A stretch of DNA of 64,000 nt, taken from assembly GCF_052078665.1 (NCBI RefSeq), contig NZ_JBQJIK010000002.1, forward strand, positions 1-64,000, in the 5' to 3' direction. The position numbers were made by a program, and so were the translations under genes. The notes under the pieces are model-generated. The model did not search any database. It was not told the DNA's origin and saw nothing but the letters and a program-made list of their open reading frames with translations. The stretch's first letter is position 1; the number at the start of each line of letters is the position of its first letter. Positions 35,408 to 43,763 of the stretch are shown piece after piece. The DNA is from Inquilinus sp052078665 (lineage in GTDB: Bacteria > Pseudomonadota > Alphaproteobacteria > DSM-16000 > Inquilinaceae).

Positions 35408-36193
35408 CTAGAGCGGCGACTTCTTGGCCTGGTAGACGGCCATCGACCCGATCGAGTTGCCGCCGTCGACGGTCAGCGTCGACCCGGTCATGTAGCCGGC
35501 CGCCTCGCTGGCCAGGAACAGCACGGCGTTGCCGACATCGGCGGCGGAGGATGGCCGGCCGAGCGGGATCGACCCGCTGGTCGCCTCGACATGCTCCTCG
35601 GTCAGCAGGCTGACCTTGCTGCCGGCGATGAAGCCGGGCTCGACCGCGTTGACCCGGATGCCGAACTCCGCCAGCTCCAGCGCGAAGCCCTTGGTCAGCC
35701 GGTCGAGCGCGGCCTTGGACACGCAGTAGGGCACCACGGTCCGCCGCATCTTGCGCGAGGCGCCGGAGGAGATGTTGATGATGCTGCCCCGGGCCTGGGC
35801 CGCGATCATCTGCCTGGCCAGGACGCGGGTCAGCAGGAAGGGCGCGCGCAGGTTGACGGCAAAGATCCGGTCCCATTCCTCGACATCGATGTCGAGCAGG
35901 AAGCCGCTGGGATAGACCCCGGCGTTGTTGACCAGGATGTCCGCCGTGCCCCAGCGCAGGGCGATCTCGGCGGCCAGGCCGTCGATCTCCGTGTCCTGGC
36001 GCAAATCGGCCGCATAAGCGAAGCGGTCGCCCTTGAGGTTCATGGCCAGGCGGTCGAGATCCGCCTCCGAGGTGTCGGTCAGGCACAGGCTGGCGCCGGC
36101 CTCGGCGAAGGCGGCGGCGATCCAGCTGCCGACCACGCCGCAGGCGCCGGTCACCACCACGCGCTTGCCGGCCAGATCGTTGGGGATGTTCAT
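35408..36193 (-). CDS. Short-chain dehydrogenase/reductase
   Basis: 261 residues, classical SDR. The cofactor motif is TGACGVVGSWIA near residue 15, then NNAGVYP, catalytic Ser in ISSGAS and Tyr-Lys in YCVSK. NAD or NADP use cannot be settled. The start at 36193 is chosen because it leaves a 7-bp gap to the upstream permease; an in-frame start at 36238 would overlap that gene. It is oddly placed between permease and hydrolase genes, suggesting oxidation or reduction of the imported compound. Confidence 0.9.
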   Translation of the reverse strand: MNIPNDLAGKRVVVTGACGVVGSWIAAAFAEAGASLCLTDTSEADLDRLAMNLKGDRFAYAADLRQDTEIDGLAAEIALRWGTADILVNNAGVYPSGFLLDIDVEEWDRIFAVNLRAPFLLTRVLARQMIAAQARGSIINISSGASRKMRRTVVPYCVSKAALDRLTKGFALELAEFGIRVNAVEPGFIAGSKVSLLTEEHVEATSGSIPLGRPSSAADVGNAVLFLASEAAGYMTGSTLTVDGGNSIGSMAVYQAKKSPL

Positions 36194-36200
36194 GTCCACC

Positions 36201-37055
36201 TCATCGGCTGTGGGGGTCGAGACGGTCGCGCAGCGCATCGCCGATCAGGTTGGCGGCGAGCACCAGCAGGAACAGGCAGAGTCCGGGAAACGTCGCGATC
36301 CACCAGGCGGTTGCGACGTAATTGCGCCCAGTCGACAGCATCGCACCCCAGCTGGCGGTGGGCGGCTGCACGCCGAGGCCCAGGAAGGACAGCCCGGCCT
36401 CGAACAGCACCATCAGCCCGAACTCCAGCGTCGCGACCACGGTCACGGCGCCCAGGATGTTCGGCAGGATGTGGCGGAACAGCACGCGCAGCGGCCCGGC
36501 GCCCATGAAGGCGGACAGCCGGACATAGGGCCGGCCGGCGATCGACAGCGTCTGGCCATAGGCGACGCGGGCGTAGCGCGGCCAGCGCGTCAGGGCCAGC
36601 ACCAGGATGACGTTGAGCAGGCCGGGGCCGACCACGGCGACGGTGATGATGGCCAGCAGGATCGCCGGCACCGACAGGAACACGTCGACCACCCGCATCA
36701 CCACCATCTCGACCGGCCCGCGCATATAGCCCGCGAGCATGCCGAGCACGGTGCCGACGATGCCGGAGATCAGCACCGACAGCACCGCGACCAGGAGCGA
36801 GATCCGGGCTCCCCAGACCAGGCGGCTCAGCAGGTCGCGGCCGAGCTCGTCGCTGCCCAGGAGGTAGTGCACGTTGCGGGCGACGGTGCCGGGCGGCTTG
36901 AGGCGGCCGAGCAGGTTCTGGGCGTTGGGGTCGTAGGGCGCGACCAGCGGCGCCAGCACCGCGGCCAGGGCGAACAGGGCCAGGATCGCGATGAAGGGTG
37001 CGGCGCGCCGCAGCGGCCGACGCGCCGCGGGGGCGGTGTCGACGGCGGCGCTCAT
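36201..37055 (-). CDS. ABC transporter permease, DppC type
   Basis: 284 residues. After an N-terminal helix (FIAILALFALAAVLAPLVAP) comes the LLGSDELGRDLLSRLVWGAR signature, then the permease core with an EAA-like loop (LSAFMGAGPLRVLFRHILP). The ending NLIGDALRDRLDPHSR is typical of DppC/OppC. It forms the channel of importer 2 with the next permease, overlapping its stop by 4 bp. Confidence 0.92.
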   Translation of the reverse strand: MSAAVDTAPAARRPLRRAAPFIAILALFALAAVLAPLVAPYDPNAQNLLGRLKPPGTVARNVHYLLGSDELGRDLLSRLVWGARISLLVAVLSVLISGIVGTVLGMLAGYMRGPVEMVVMRVVDVFLSVPAILLAIITVAVVGPGLLNVILVLALTRWPRYARVAYGQTLSIAGRPYVRLSAFMGAGPLRVLFRHILPNILGAVTVVATLEFGLMVLFEAGLSFLGLGVQPPTASWGAMLSTGRNYVATAWWIATFPGLCLFLLVLAANLIGDALRDRLDPHSR

Positions 37056-37978
37056 CGTGCGTTCCCCAGCCGGATGCGCGGGTCGACGGCGCTGTACAGC
37101 AGGTCGGTCAGCAGGTTCAGCGCGACGGTGACGAAGGAGCCGAGCAGCACCACCCCCTGCACGATCGGGAAGTCGCGGGCCAGGATCGACTGCACCGTCA
37201 ACTGCCCCAGCCCCGGCCAGGCGAACACCGTCTCGACGATCACCGCGCCGGCCAGCAGGTTCGAGATTTCCAACCCGGCGACGGTGATGATCGGGATCGA
37301 GGCGTTGCGGGCCAGGTGGCGCAGCAGCAGGCGCCCGGTGCCGGCGCCGCGGGCGCGGGCGGTGCGGACATAGTCCTTCGACAGCTCCTCCAGCAGCGCG
37401 GTCCGGGTGACCCGGGCGAAGATCGCCATGCTGAGCAGGCCGAGCGCCACCGACGGCATCACCAGATGGTCGATCCCGCCGGTGGAGGAGGGCGGCAGCC
37501 AGCCGAGCGTGACGGCGAAGACCAGGATCATCAGTATGCCGCTCCAGAAGGTCGGCATGCTCTGCGCCGCCAGCACCAGCCCGGCCAGCAGCCGGGCCAC
37601 CCAGCGGTCACGCCCCAGCGCCAGCACCACCCCGACCGGGATGCCGAGGCCGCAGGCGACCAGCAGCGCCCCGGCCGCCAGCGCCAGGGTGTAGGGCAGG
37701 CGCGAGGCGATGATGTCCAGGACCGGCACGTTCTGCACCACCGATCGGCCGAGGTCGAAGCGCGCGATCTCACCCAGGAAGGACAGGTACTGCACCCACA
37801 GCGGCCGGTCGAAGCCGAGCGCATGGCGCAGCGCCGCGATATCCGCCTGGGTCGCGGTGTCCGGCACCAGCAGGTAGGTCGGGTCGCCGGTCAGGCGCTG
37901 CAGGAAGAAGATCAGCGTGGCGACGCCGAAAATCGTCAGCAGCGCCTGGCCCAGGCGGCGGAGCAGGAAGACGGTCAT
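37052..37978 (-). CDS. ABC transporter permease, DppB type
   Basis: 308 residues with the first helix at residues 8-28 (LGQALLTIFGVATLIFFLQR). The EAA loop YVRTARARGAGTGRLL is near residues 195-215 and the VFAWPGLGQLTVQSIL segment near 260. It lies 19 bp after the binding-protein gene and overlaps the DppC-type gene by 4 bp. Confidence 0.92.
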   Translation of the reverse strand: MTVFLLRRLGQALLTIFGVATLIFFLQRLTGDPTYLLVPDTATQADIAALRHALGFDRPLWVQYLSFLGEIARFDLGRSVVQNVPVLDIIASRLPYTLALAAGALLVACGLGIPVGVVLALGRDRWVARLLAGLVLAAQSMPTFWSGILMILVFAVTLGWLPPSSTGGIDHLVMPSVALGLLSMAIFARVTRTALLEELSKDYVRTARARGAGTGRLLLRHLARNASIPIITVAGLEISNLLAGAVIVETVFAWPGLGQLTVQSILARDFPIVQGVVLLGSFVTVALNLLTDLLYSAVDPRIRLGNAR

Positions 37979-37997
37979 GCCGGGCGCCGACCCTCCC

Positions 37998-39500
37998 TCA
38001 TTCCGACCAGGACATGCGGTTCAGGAACAGACTTTCGTTCGGCGTCGGGGTCCATTGCAGCGGCTTGGCGGCGCCGTAGATCGCCACCGTCTGGAACAGC
38101 GGCACCACCGGGTTCTCCTTGGCGATGAAGGTGCTGATCTTGCGGTAATCGGTCAGCCGCCGGTCGGTGTCCAGCGTCGCCCGGGCGTCTTCCAGCCAGG
38201 CGTCGAGCTCCTGGTTCTCGACGATGGTCCAGGGATTGCCGGAATGGAACAGCTGGTACAGCGCGCCGTCCGCGTCCTGGCAGGCGCAGGAGGACCGGCT
38301 GACGGCCAGGGCCGGGCCGCCCTGCGCGCCCTGCTGGATCTGCTTCAGGAAGGTCGGAGTGTCGACCAGGGCGATGCTGGCGTCGAAGCCGACATCCGCC
38401 AGCTCCTGCTGGATCGCCTGGACCACCCGCTGGTCGAAGAAGGCGCCGGTGGCGATCTCGACCTTCGGCGATCCGCCGACCTCGGCGACCAGGGCCTTGG
38501 CCTTGTCCGGGTCGTAGGGCAGGCCGGGGATGTCCTCGAACCAGCCGAAATGCGCCGGTGTCAGCATCTGTCCGATCGGCTTGTCCAGGCCGCCGAGGAT
38601 GCCCTCGGTGATGCCCTCCTTGTCGACGGCATAGGCGACGGCCTGACGCAGCCGCTTGTCGTCGAAGGGCGGCTTGGTCGGGTTCAGGCGCAGATAGGCC
38701 AGGCGTTCGGTCAGGGTGTAGAGCCGCTTGCCCCGGCCCGAGGCCTCGAGCTGGCCGGCCAGGTCGGAATCGAGCGACACCGCCAGGTCGGCGCTGCCGG
38801 CCTCGACATCGGCCAGCCGGGTGGCGGCGTCTGGCACCGCCCGGAACACCGCGGTCGCGAACGGCCCCTTCTGGCCCCAATAGGCGTCGTTCCGGGTCAG
38901 GGTGACGGCGACGCCGCGCTGCCAGCCGTCGAACTTGTACGGCCCGCTGCCGACCGGGTGCAGGTTGAAGGCGTCGTTGCCCATCGCCTCGACCACGTGC
39001 TTGGGCACGATCGAGAGCTTCACCAGCTGCGCCAGCAGGGCCGGGTAGGGGCCGGCGAGGGTCAGCACGACGCTGTGCGGCCCCGTCGCCTCGGCCTTCA
39101 CGATCTTGTCGAACTGCCCCTGCTGCGGGCTGGCGAATTTCGGATCGGTGATCCGGCCGACGCTGAAGGCGACATCCTCCGGCGTCAGCGTGCTGCCGTC
39201 ATGAAAGGTGACGCCGTCGCGGATCTCGAACTCGACCTGGGTGTCGGACAGCACCTTCCAGGCCGTCGCGATCTGCGGGACGATCTCGCCCTTGTCGTCG
39301 CGGGTGAGCAGGTTGTCGAAGATGTTGCGGTAGACGTAGTAGCTGTCCGGATTCCACTGAAGCTGCGGGTCCAGCGTCGACGGTTCGTTGACCAGGTCGA
39401 CCACGAGCCGGTCCTTGGCCTCCGCCGGGGCCGGGAGGGCCAGGGCGGAGGCGAGGGCCAGGGCCGCGCCCAGCAGGGCGGGCTTGAGCGCGTTCGCCAT
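37998..39500 (-). CDS. ABC transporter substrate-binding protein, family 5 (second of a tandem pair)
   Basis: 500 residues with a Sec signal peptide (ALALASALALPAPAEA then KDRLVVDLVNEP). SBP family 5 features are STLDPQLQWNPDSYYVYRN and VEFEIRDGVTFHDGSTLTPEDV. It is clearly paralogous to the gene immediately upstream, and both end in NESLFLNRMSW. It is more diverged from its twin than the pair at 11935-15246, suggesting an older duplication. It delivers ligand to importer 2. Confidence 0.92.
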   Translation of the reverse strand: MANALKPALLGAALALASALALPAPAEAKDRLVVDLVNEPSTLDPQLQWNPDSYYVYRNIFDNLLTRDDKGEIVPQIATAWKVLSDTQVEFEIRDGVTFHDGSTLTPEDVAFSVGRITDPKFASPQQGQFDKIVKAEATGPHSVVLTLAGPYPALLAQLVKLSIVPKHVVEAMGNDAFNLHPVGSGPYKFDGWQRGVAVTLTRNDAYWGQKGPFATAVFRAVPDAATRLADVEAGSADLAVSLDSDLAGQLEASGRGKRLYTLTERLAYLRLNPTKPPFDDKRLRQAVAYAVDKEGITEGILGGLDKPIGQMLTPAHFGWFEDIPGLPYDPDKAKALVAEVGGSPKVEIATGAFFDQRVVQAIQQELADVGFDASIALVDTPTFLKQIQQGAQGGPALAVSRSSCACQDADGALYQLFHSGNPWTIVENQELDAWLEDARATLDTDRRLTDYRKISTFIAKENPVVPLFQTVAIYGAAKPLQWTPTPNESLFLNRMSWSE

Positions 39501-39502
39501 CG

Positions 39503-41002
39503 TCAGTCGTTCCAGGACATGCGGTTCAGGAACAGGCTTTCGTTCGGCGTCGGCTGCCAGTTCAGCCCCTTGGCCGCGCCGTAGATGATGGCCGCCTGGT
39601 ACAGCGGCAGCGATGGCACCTCGGTGGCGACGATCTCGTTGACCTTGGCGTAGCGGTCGAGGCGGGTGGCGTCGTCCAGGGTCGAGCGCGCCTCGACCAG
39701 CAGCTTGTCGATTTCGGCGTTGCGGTAGTTCGACCAGCCGCTGCTGCTGTGCAGCAGGGGGAACAGCACGCCGTCAGCGTCCTGGCAGGCACAGGACCAG
39801 CGGCCGAAGGTGATGCTCGCACCCTCCTGCGGGTTGCCCTGCGACCGCTTCAAGTAGCTGGCCATGTCGCTCATCGAGATCTTCACGTCGAGGCCGACAT
39901 CCGTCAGCTGCTGCTGCACTGCCTGGACGATGCGCTGGTCATAGACCGGGGCGGTGGCCAGCTCGGCCTCGACCTTCGCCGCCTCGCCGGCCTCGGCCAC
40001 CAGCGCCTTGGCCTTCTCCGGATCATAGGGGAAGCCCTCGATCCCTTCGGTCCAGCCGACATGGGCGGGGGTCAGCAGCTCCGCCACCGGCTTGTCGTAG
40101 CCGCCCAGGATGCCTTCGGTCAGCCCCTGCTTGTCGATGGCATAGGCCACGGCCTGGCGCAGCTTGGGGTTGTCGAAGGGCGGCTTCAGCGGGTTCAGCC
40201 GCAGATAGGCGACGCGCTCGGTCAGCACCACCAGCGGCTTGATCTTGTCCGAGCCCTGGATCTGCGCCGCGAGGTCGCTGTCGAGGGTGACGACGAGGTC
40301 GGCGGTGCCGGCCTGCAGGTCGGCCACCCGCGTGGCGGCGTCTGGCACGGCGCGGAACACCGCGGTCTGGAACGGCCCCTTTGGCCCCCAATAGGCGTCG
40401 CTGCGGGTCAGGGTCACGGCCACGCCACGCTGCCAGCCCTCGAACTTGTACGGGCCGCTGCCGACCGGGGCCAGGTTGAAGGCGTCCTTGCCGACCGCCT
40501 CGACCACATGCTTCGGCAGGATCGACAGCTTCACCAGCTGGGCCAGAAGGGCGGGGTAGGGGCCGTCGGTCTTCAGCCGAACCGTGGTCGGGCCGGTCGC
40601 CTCGGCGCCGGTGATCTTGTTGAACTGGCCCAGCTGCGGGCTGGCGAATTTCGGGTCGGTGATGCGGCGGACGCTGTAGGCGACGTCCTCCGCCGTCAGC
40701 TTCTGGCCGTCATGGAAGGTGATGTCGTCGCGGATCTGGAACTCGATCTCGGTGTCCGAGAGGTATTTCCAGGAGGTCGCGACCTGGGGGACGATCTCGC
40801 CCTTGTCGTCGCGGGTGACCAGGTTGTCGAAGACGTTGCGGTAGACGAAGTAGCTGTCCGGGTTCCATTGCAGCTGCGGGTCCAGCGAGGACGGCTCGTT
40901 CACCAGGTCGACGACGAAGCGGTCCTTCGCCATCGCCGGCGCCGCCGCCAGGAGCGCAAGTCCCAAGGCCGCGCCGAGCCATCCGGTTCTGATCCGTGTC
41001 AT
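39503..41002 (-). CDS. ABC transporter substrate-binding protein, family 5 (first of a tandem pair)
   Basis: 499 residues, with signal peptide (AALGLALLAAAPAMA then KDRFVVDLVNEP). The mature protein has SSLDPQLQWNPDSYFVYRN and ends with the same NESLFLNRMSW as its tandem paralog 2 bp downstream. It lies 1 bp after the GntR stop. Two binding proteins feeding one importer may widen substrate range. Confidence 0.92.
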   Translation of the reverse strand: MTRIRTGWLGAALGLALLAAAPAMAKDRFVVDLVNEPSSLDPQLQWNPDSYFVYRNVFDNLVTRDDKGEIVPQVATSWKYLSDTEIEFQIRDDITFHDGQKLTAEDVAYSVRRITDPKFASPQLGQFNKITGAEATGPTTVRLKTDGPYPALLAQLVKLSILPKHVVEAVGKDAFNLAPVGSGPYKFEGWQRGVAVTLTRSDAYWGPKGPFQTAVFRAVPDAATRVADLQAGTADLVVTLDSDLAAQIQGSDKIKPLVVLTERVAYLRLNPLKPPFDNPKLRQAVAYAIDKQGLTEGILGGYDKPVAELLTPAHVGWTEGIEGFPYDPEKAKALVAEAGEAAKVEAELATAPVYDQRIVQAVQQQLTDVGLDVKISMSDMASYLKRSQGNPQEGASITFGRWSCACQDADGVLFPLLHSSSGWSNYRNAEIDKLLVEARSTLDDATRLDRYAKVNEIVATEVPSLPLYQAAIIYGAAKGLNWQPTPNESLFLNRMSWND

Positions 41003-41003
41003 G

Positions 41004-41789
41004 TCATGCCCCCTGTTGTGTTGGCCGGTGCGGACGCGCCTGCGGCGCCGTCGTCTCCGGTCCGGTTTGTCGCCGCCGCCTGCCGCTCCCCTTCCCCGCC
41101 ACGTCGAGGGACGAGGGCAGGGAGAACAGGGCGTCGGTCGCGAATTCCTGGAAGGCCGCGATCGCCGCGGCGATCTCGCCGCGCGCGGTGTTCGCGTCGC
41201 CGGCGGCGAGCGCCCCGATCAGCGGCTCCCGCCCGATCGGCCGGTGGTGCCGCCCGGCGAGGTCGAAGAAGGCGGCGATCCGGTCCGCCTGGTTCCAGGC
41301 CTGGTCCAGCCAGTGTCCGACCAGCCCGCCGGCCCGGGCCGCGAGCTGGTCCAGGATCTGGCGGTCGGCGCTGCGCAGTGTGACCAGGGCCTGGTGGTCC
41401 TCGCGCCCCTGCAGCGCAACGCCCATGCGGGTCAAGGCGGTCAGCCGGGCGGCGGCGTCCGGCGGCAGCCGGAGGTCGGCCAGGCCGGGCTCGACCGCCT
41501 TCCGGGCCCGGATCACGTCGCCGACCAGCGCGCCGGTGACCGGCGCCACCCGCCAGCCGCGGCGCGGCTCGACCGTGACCAGCCCCTCGGCCGCCAGTGT
41601 GGTCAGCGCGGTGCGGACGGCGGCGCGCCCGAGGCCGAAGCGTGCGGCGAGCTCGGGCTCCGAGCACTCGGCATTCGGCCGCAGCTCGCATTCGATCACG
41701 GCCCGGCGCAGCCGCTTCAGGGCGAAGGCCGCCTTCGGCTCGGCGCCGGGCGCCCGGGCCTGGGCGAAGGGCGAGGCAGGATCGTACAT
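41004..41789 (-). CDS. GntR-family transcriptional regulator
   Basis: 261 residues from the ATG at 41789. The N-terminal helix-turn-helix (FALKRLRRAVIECE, LAARFGLGRAAVRTALTTLA and VEPRRGWRV) is followed by a helical ligand domain with FCD-like spacing. An upstream in-frame GTG at 41822 is possible but would place coding sequence in a palindrome-rich region. It is first in the leftward operon and probably controls it through the inverted repeats at 41815-41849. Other frames across the same segment are also open, but only this one has family motifs. The ligand is unknown. Confidence 0.85.
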   Translation of the reverse strand: MYDPASPFAQARAPGAEPKAAFALKRLRRAVIECELRPNAECSEPELAARFGLGRAAVRTALTTLAAEGLVTVEPRRGWRVAPVTGALVGDVIRARKAVEPGLADLRLPPDAAARLTALTRMGVALQGREDHQALVTLRSADRQILDQLAARAGGLVGHWLDQAWNQADRIAAFFDLAGRHHRPIGREPLIGALAAGDANTARGEIAAAIAAFQEFATDALFSLPSSLDVAGKGSGRRRRQTGPETTAPQARPHRPTQQGA

Positions 41790-41814
41790 GCCGGCAGCGT
41801 CGCATTGTACGTGA

Positions 41815-41849
41815 CATCTCACAAGATGAATCTGAGATTTTACAAATCT
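41815..41849. promoter_or_regulatory. Two adjacent palindromes upstream of the GntR-led operon
   Basis: CATCT-CACA-AGATG (41815-41828) and AGATTT-TAC-AAATCT (41835-41849) are both perfect inverted repeats, 6 bp apart. They lie 26-60 bp upstream of the regulator start, in an AT-rich patch. Likely operators for the adjacent GntR protein. Confidence 0.4.
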
Positions 41850-41910
41850 GCCCGCAATAATCTGATCGCCCGCTGCGGCCCAGCGGACGGTCGCGAAAAG
41901 GGCGGAGAGC

Positions 41911-42285
41911 TTAGGGCGTGATCACGCGCTCGCCGGCCGGACCGGTGAGCTTCAGCTCCGCGGCGTCGGCGGTGCTCCTGAGATCGACGGTCGGGTTGGT
42001 GTTCTCATCCATCAGCAGAAGCCCGGCGCCGCCTTCGTTCAGGGCGCCGTATTTCGACCGGATCTCGCCCCGGCCGCTGTACAGGCGGATGCCGCCGCCG
42101 CCATTCTCCTGGACGTAGAGCTGCACCCGCATCTCGCCGCGCTCGTCGACGATGTCGATGACGCGCGCCCGGATGTGGCCCTGCACCTCGGGCCGGGCCT
42201 GCGATTGCGCGTTGCTCCAGGCGAGCGCGCCGAGCGTGATCAGGTTGAGCGCGACGAGGACGGGCACGGGCCGGATGAGGGGCAT
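41911..42285 (-). CDS. Small membrane-anchored or secreted protein of unknown function
   Basis: 124 residues. The N-terminal hydrophobic segment (PVLVALNLITLGALAW, residues 8-23) is a signal anchor or uncleaved signal peptide. The rest is a soluble domain with short beta-like repeats (GHIRARVIDIVDERGEMRVQLYVQENGGGG, then SGRGEIRSKYGALNEGGAGLLLMDEN). I do not recognise the family. It lies 27 bp after the anti-sigma gene, so it may belong to the same envelope-stress operon. Codon use matches its neighbours. Confidence 0.75.
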   Translation of the reverse strand: MPLIRPVPVLVALNLITLGALAWSNAQSQARPEVQGHIRARVIDIVDERGEMRVQLYVQENGGGGIRLYSGRGEIRSKYGALNEGGAGLLLMDENTNPTVDLRSTADAAELKLTGPAGERVITP

Positions 42286-42312
42286 GGTGCGACTCCCGTG
42301 TGTTCAGGATGG

Positions 42313-43089
42313 TCAGAGCAGGCCCTGGAGCTCGCGCAGCTCGCCCTCGTTGAGGTCGGACACGGCCCAGTAGGACATGCCGGCCCGGCTCCAGCCGAGC
42401 AGGGTGTAGCCGTCGACCCTGGCCGACAGGGACAGGGCCGGGCCGCTGTCCGCCGGCCAGACGAACACGCTGATCTGGTGCAGGCGCCGCCGGTAGACCA
42501 GGGCGGCGACGCGCCGGCCGTCGACATAGTCCAGCCTGCCGCCGACCAGCTGGAAGCCCTCCGCCGACAGATCCTTCACGGCCGGCGAGTATTCCAGCCG
42601 CCCGGCGAACCAGGGCTTGACCGTGTGGGTGCTGGCCGATGCGACCTGGACCGGATCGTCCTGCAGCAGCGAGCGGACATGGGCGGCCAGCACGTCGCGC
42701 GACACGGCGGTCTCCTCCCCCGTCCGCTGCATCCACCAGACGGTGCCCGCGATCGACAGCACGCAGGCCAGCAGGATCACCGCGGCCCGGCGCAGGGCGG
42801 GGGTCAGGCCTCGGACGACGCGGTCGGCGACGGTGCGGCGGATGCCTGGCCCGGCGGCAGGGGAGGCGGGACCGGCCTCTTCCATTGCCAACCGCGCCGA
42901 CACCCGGTCCTGCAGCTTCGGCGGCGCCGGCTCGCGGGCCTGCTGCAGGTGGCGGCGCAGCCGCAGCAGCTCGTCGCGGGTGCGGGCGCAGTCCGGGCAG
43001 CCGGCGGCATGCGCCGACACCGCCTCGCGCTCGCCCGGCGGCAGCTCGCCGTCCACCAGCAGGGCGATGCGGTCCTGGTCACAGCGCAT
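42313..43089 (-). CDS. Anti-sigma factor with zinc-finger (zf-HC2) domain
   Basis: 258 residues. The N-terminal CDQDRIALLVDGELPPGE followed by SAHAAGCPDCA gives the H-x3-C-x2-C zinc-finger of membrane anti-sigma factors. One transmembrane helix is near residues 115-135 (AAVILLACVLSIAGTVWW), with a C-terminal domain outside. It overlaps the sigma factor gene by 11 bp, so the two are co-translated. It sequesters the ECF factor until an envelope signal is sensed. A longer upstream frame starting at 43146 is not supported by the zinc-finger position. Confidence 0.88.
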   Translation of the reverse strand: MRCDQDRIALLVDGELPPGEREAVSAHAAGCPDCARTRDELLRLRRHLQQAREPAPPKLQDRVSARLAMEEAGPASPAAGPGIRRTVADRVVRGLTPALRRAAVILLACVLSIAGTVWWMQRTGEETAVSRDVLAAHVRSLLQDDPVQVASASTHTVKPWFAGRLEYSPAVKDLSAEGFQLVGGRLDYVDGRRVAALVYRRRLHQISVFVWPADSGPALSLSARVDGYTLLGWSRAGMSYWAVSDLNEGELRELQGLL

Positions 43090-43636
43090 TCCGGGTCTCC
43101 TGCGCCAGCAGCCGCTGCAGCCGCAGGCGGAGCTGGTCGCGCGCACGGGCCAGGCGCGACATCACGGTTCCGATCGGCACGCCCGTCACGCCGGCGATCT
43201 GCTGATAGGTCATGCCCTCGAATTCCCTGAGGACGATCACCTCGCGGAAGATCGGCGGCAGCTCCGCCAGGGCGCCGCGCACCAGGGCCTGATCGGCCCG
43301 GCTCAGCAACTGGTCCTCGGCGGACGGGTCTGCGCTCGCCACCTGCAGCGCGCGGTCGTCCTCGTCGTGGCGCGGCAGCCCGCCGTCGAAGGAGATCACA
43401 TTGGCGGTCCGCTTCCGCGCCGACAGCCAGCGATAGGCGACGTTGCGCACGATCGCCAGAAGCCACGGCCTGATGTCGTCGCCGACCATGCCGTCATAGG
43501 CCCGGAAGGCGCGGAGATAGGCGTCCTGCACCACGTCCTGGGCGTCGTCGCGGTCGCGCAGCAGCCAGTAGGCAAGGTTGTAGGCGGCGTCCAGATGCGC
43601 GAGCGACAGCCGTTCGAAGTCCCGGGGCGCGGCCAT
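43079..43636 (-). CDS. ECF (extracytoplasmic function) sigma factor
   Basis: 185 residues. Region 2 is near residues 10-75 (HLDAAYNLAYWLLRDRDDAQDVVQDAYLRAF) and region 4 near 115-170 (LAELPPIFREVIVLREFEGMTYQQIAGVTGVPIGTVMSRLARAR). These bind the -10 and -35 elements. It is followed directly by its anti-sigma partner. The regulon cannot be read off here, but the divergent Tat-exported hydrolase operon and the small envelope protein are candidates. Confidence 0.93.
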   Translation of the reverse strand: MAAPRDFERLSLAHLDAAYNLAYWLLRDRDDAQDVVQDAYLRAFRAYDGMVGDDIRPWLLAIVRNVAYRWLSARKRTANVISFDGGLPRHDEDDRALQVASADPSAEDQLLSRADQALVRGALAELPPIFREVIVLREFEGMTYQQIAGVTGVPIGTVMSRLARARDQLRLRLQRLLAQETRNAL

Positions 43637-43688
43637 GCGGTCAGTCTAAGCGAATTGGCTCCTCGGATATCGATCCCGATCGACGTCG

Positions 43689-43707
43689 GTTTATTCCGGG
43701 AATAAAC
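43689..43707. promoter_or_regulatory. Perfect 19-bp palindrome between divergent operons
   Basis: GTTTATTCC-G-GGAATAAAC has 9-bp perfect arms around one central base, in an AT-rich patch midway between the sigma factor gene and the metallo-beta-lactamase gene (127-bp gap). It is placed to affect both promoters. I do not recognise the binding protein. Confidence 0.55.
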
Positions 43708-43763
43708 GCGACCCCGGCCGGATCTCCTCGGCAGGTGCTCCCCTTCACCGATGGAGAGATGCG

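Noticed and set aside
40999..41921. Several overlapping open frames of similar length on both strands across the GntR gene
   Set aside because: Only the 41004-41789 frame carries helix-turn-helix motifs; the others are GC-rich shadows.
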